Position numbers and translations under genes: made by a program. Shown piece by piece: positions 61,624 to 64,000 of a stretch of 64,000 nucleotides of DNA. Source of the stretch: Gonium pectorale (Eukaryota > Chlorophyta > Chlorophyceae > Chlamydomonadales > Volvocaceae); contig LSYV01000006.1 of NCBI GenBank assembly GCA_001584585.1, forward strand, positions 2,970,868-3,034,867, given 5' to 3'. The notes beneath the pieces are model-generated. The model saw only the letters and a list, made by a program, of their open reading frames with translations. It did not search any database and was not told the origin of the DNA. Positions within the stretch are counted from its first letter, which is position 1. The number at the start of each line of letters is the position of its first letter.

Positions 61624-62692
61624 CGGAGCTGGCGAAGGTCCAACAAGCTTACTGTACTACTAGATGGACATTGTCTCGTCACGTTCCAAACATGCACTTC
61701 GCGCGTGCGGCGATAGACTCTGGCGAAGAAGTGACTTGACATGGCAAGTGAAGCGCGTTACGTCCAGTACAGTTCGACCTGGTCCGGGTGTTTCCGTGTG
61801 TCTAATTATCAAAAGCACTGCTACCAGCGTCGGCTTGCAGTTGGACGGCGTTTGCATCCCCGGTGGCTGTTTGATGGGTGGCAGGATGCGGCGCATCGGC
61901 CCCGAGCCCAAGCGGCCCTGTCGGTCCCGCCCCTGCCTTGCGGATTTCATCGACTTTAGGCATGACGGTACGGATGTCTCTGCAGGTCAGATGATGAGAG
62001 CTGCTCAGCCCCGCCGCCGGGGCGGCACTGGCACACCTGCCATACTCGTGGTGCGGGCATTAGGGTGCATTAGGGGTCTGAGCCCTTGTGGGAGCGGATG
62101 CGGGCCCAGCCGGGCACGAGGACAAGGCCAGGTTCTTGCGTGCATGGGTGCCATTTCGACAACGGCAGCGGACGCGGGCACCACTTTTGGTTTCCGCTGC
62201 GAAACGTTGCTGACCTTGGACTGTCGCGGAAGGGCGGGGAGCCGGGGACGGTGTGATTGCCGATGCCTCTTCCTGCGGGTCGTGGCCGGACGCCTGCAGT
62301 GCACTATGTGATTTGCCGAATTCCCTCGTTCGCCCGGCCGTTCTTGCCACCTCTTCTTCACTTGATTGACCGGCGGCCCGCCCGACCTCGTCGCAGGTCG
62401 ATGTTCAACACTAGGGGGTTGTGGGCTTGCTGTCCCGGTGGATTCCAGTGAGGATGCCGTGTGGGCATGGCCCCGTGGCTCGCATCCCACACCCGACTGT
62501 GCCCCGCCTCTACACGGCTGGCAAGGACCACTGCCCGGCACGAGCCCTGCCTTGACGCCTCCGTTGGTTCCGACAGCCACGGTCGCTGACCCGAGCGTGG
62601 GCGTGTCGAAGTGGCGGCGGGCTGCCGATGGACGTGAAAGGAGGGGAGGGGCGTCAGCGCGGGTGTACACCCGAAGGGCAGGGCCCGGGTAT

Positions 62693-62740
62693 CAGGCGGG
62701 CCAGCAGGCCGGCCAGCAGGCGGGCCAGCAGGCGGGCCAG
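62693..62740. repeat. Four copies of a 12-bp minisatellite
   Basis: The unit CAGGCSGGCCAG is repeated four times in tandem with one C/G difference. It is not part of a supported coding region. Confidence 0.9.
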
Positions 62741-63686
62741 CACACGCCACAACGGCAAAGGGGCGGGAGCGCAGTACCGGTAGGCAGGGCAGCAGGATGG
62801 AAGCGGGATGGGGTGGGCTAGCCTCCGCCTCCTCCTCGCTGGTACCGTTCTGGCACCAGCCCAGCGCTCCTGTCGGCGCCCGCTCTTGTAAGCGCCTTCA
62901 GCATCAGGGCACGATCAAGGCGCATCCTCAGCCAATGCTCCAACTCCTACGTCCTAACTTGGACCCTACCCTCGACGCCGGGCGACGGCGCCGCCGCAGC
63001 CGCGTCATCACACAATCGCTCTGACCTTTCCTTCCAGTGCTAGCGGCGCTCTGGCTGCCACCACCCTCCGTAAGAACCCAACTATCCGTGTCGGAGTCCC
63101 TCCATCAGCCTTCACCGCCTCGTCCAACGGAGCAGGCTTCCTCTGTCGCCCGAGCCACTGTCACCGCCGCCGCCGTTGCCGCCTCCCAGCCCCCCTGCAA
63201 TCGGCGTGCAAGTCACGCCGCCGCCGCCGCTGTTCAGCCGCCGCGCCATCGTCACCCGCACCACCCCCAAACGTCGCACCGCCATCCCCAGCCCTGTGCC
63301 GTCGCTACCTGAGCCGCCCTTTCCGCCGCCGCCATCGCCCCCGGTTCTCAGCTTCCGCGCCGCCGTTGTACGAGCCGGCCTTGTCGGAACGGCCGTCCAC
63401 TCTGCGAACGTATCCGCCCAGGGCAGGCCTGGCTCCACCTGCCACCTCCCTGCTCACTACCTGGTCTCCGCCTTGTCTTGCGAGGCAGCAGCGGCAGTAG
63501 CGGCAATAGCCCGTGTGTTCCGTCCGGCCTGGCCCAATCCCGGACGCCGTCACGCCCTCACGCCCTCCTCCAACGCAGCAGCCGCCCAGCAACCCTCAAC
63601 CGTTGCTAAGGGTGTTTTACCCTCTCTGCTAAGGTGGGTCGGGAGCCAATCGGCTCGTGTGGCCTGCAACCCCTCTCTGGGGGAGC

Positions 63687-63719
63687 CTGTAATCTGTAAT
63701 CTGCAATCTGTATCTGTAT
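63687..63719. repeat. CTGTAAT-type microsatellite
   Basis: CTGTAAT twice, then CTGCAAT, then CTGTAT twice. Nearby the string CAACCGTTGCT occurs twice (about 63597 and 63719), flanking roughly 120 bases. Confidence 0.85.
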
Positions 63720-64000
63720 CAACCGTTGCTTGTGCTTTGACGCCATCACCGCCACTGCCATGCCTTGGCCGCCGTGGCCCGGACCACTGCCGCCGACACT
63801 GCCGTCGCCAGTCCTCTGCCAGTCTCCTGCGACTTGTCACCTGAGTCGCCGGTATCACGGCCGTCGTCGCTGACGCTGTTCTGTCCTTCACCGATGTTCC
63901 ATGAGCTTCCAAAGTTCGAATGCCGCCACTGCCATCGCCACCGGCGCACTGCCCCGTGGCCCTGTCACCCGAGCCAAAAGAAAGCCGTTCAATCTCTTCC

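Larger units (their letters stand above)
61624..64000. other. Right end of the window, no supported gene
   Basis: The first part is the presumed 3' UTR of the phosphoesterase gene; no close TGTAA was seen. From about 63040 the plus strand is strongly pyrimidine-rich (repeated CCGCC and CACCC), with open frames on both strands that are low-complexity Pro/Ser/Ala (plus) or Gly/Arg/Ala (minus). Any gene here would extend past the window edge. Confidence 0.4.

Noticed and set aside
63176..63844. Plus-strand 222-codon Pro/Ser/Ala-rich frame (hydroxyproline-rich protein candidate)
   Set aside because: It lacks regular SPPP or PPSP motifs and a signal peptide, and the minus strand is equally open; the composition alone explains the open frame.

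Overview
The window reads as GC-rich nuclear DNA of a green alga, most likely a volvocine (Chlamydomonas/Volvox-type) chlorophyte. Reasons: genes are split by many short GT-AG introns (donors mostly GTGCG/GTGAG, acceptors CGCAG); several lie next to TGTAA, the chlorophyte poly(A) motif; there is a cilium central-pair protein, an OPR-type organelle RNA factor, a hydroxyproline O-arabinosyltransferase and plastid proteins (OEP80, RibF). No prokaryotic operon, CRISPR array, phage, rRNA or tRNA was seen. All gene models were built by hand by joining open frames at splice sites so that phase is kept; every complete model sums to a multiple of three.

Layout. 1-3169 (-): 3'-truncated OPR/RAP-like helical-repeat protein. 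5657-11218 (+): membrane-spanning TKL-type protein kinase. 13069-16289 (+): FAP119 (C1a-34), converging on 16906-18970 (-), a SEC-C/YchJ-like protein. This diverges from 19345-25871 (+), phenylalanyl-tRNA synthetase alpha. 29156-33210 (-): triple-RRM protein with a repeated exon cassette. 34268-36681 (-): RibF-type FAD synthetase. 38096-39455 (-): a 216-residue protein I cannot name, diverging from 39920-44999 (+), a hydroxyproline O-arabinosyltransferase. This converges on 46378-52652 (-), the Omp85 protein OEP80. OEP80 diverges over 268 bp from 52921-56809 (+), an O-fucosyltransferase-fold membrane enzyme. 59195-61623 (+): an MPPED-type metallophosphoesterase. The last 2.4 kb has no gene I can support.

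The genes do not form a pathway. They are a typical mixed chromosomal neighbourhood: housekeeping (PheRS), plastid (OEP80, RibF, possibly the SEC-C protein and the unnamed protein), cilium (FAP119) and secretory/cell wall (HPAT, O-FucT, receptor-like kinase). I found no convincing new multi-gene system. The observations most worth following are structural: three RRMs that share an identical 76-nt middle exon, duplicated exons in the HPAT stalk, two apparent GC-AG introns, a family of small palindromes in one FAP119 intron, and divergences at usually conserved motifs in the kinase and the phosphoesterase.
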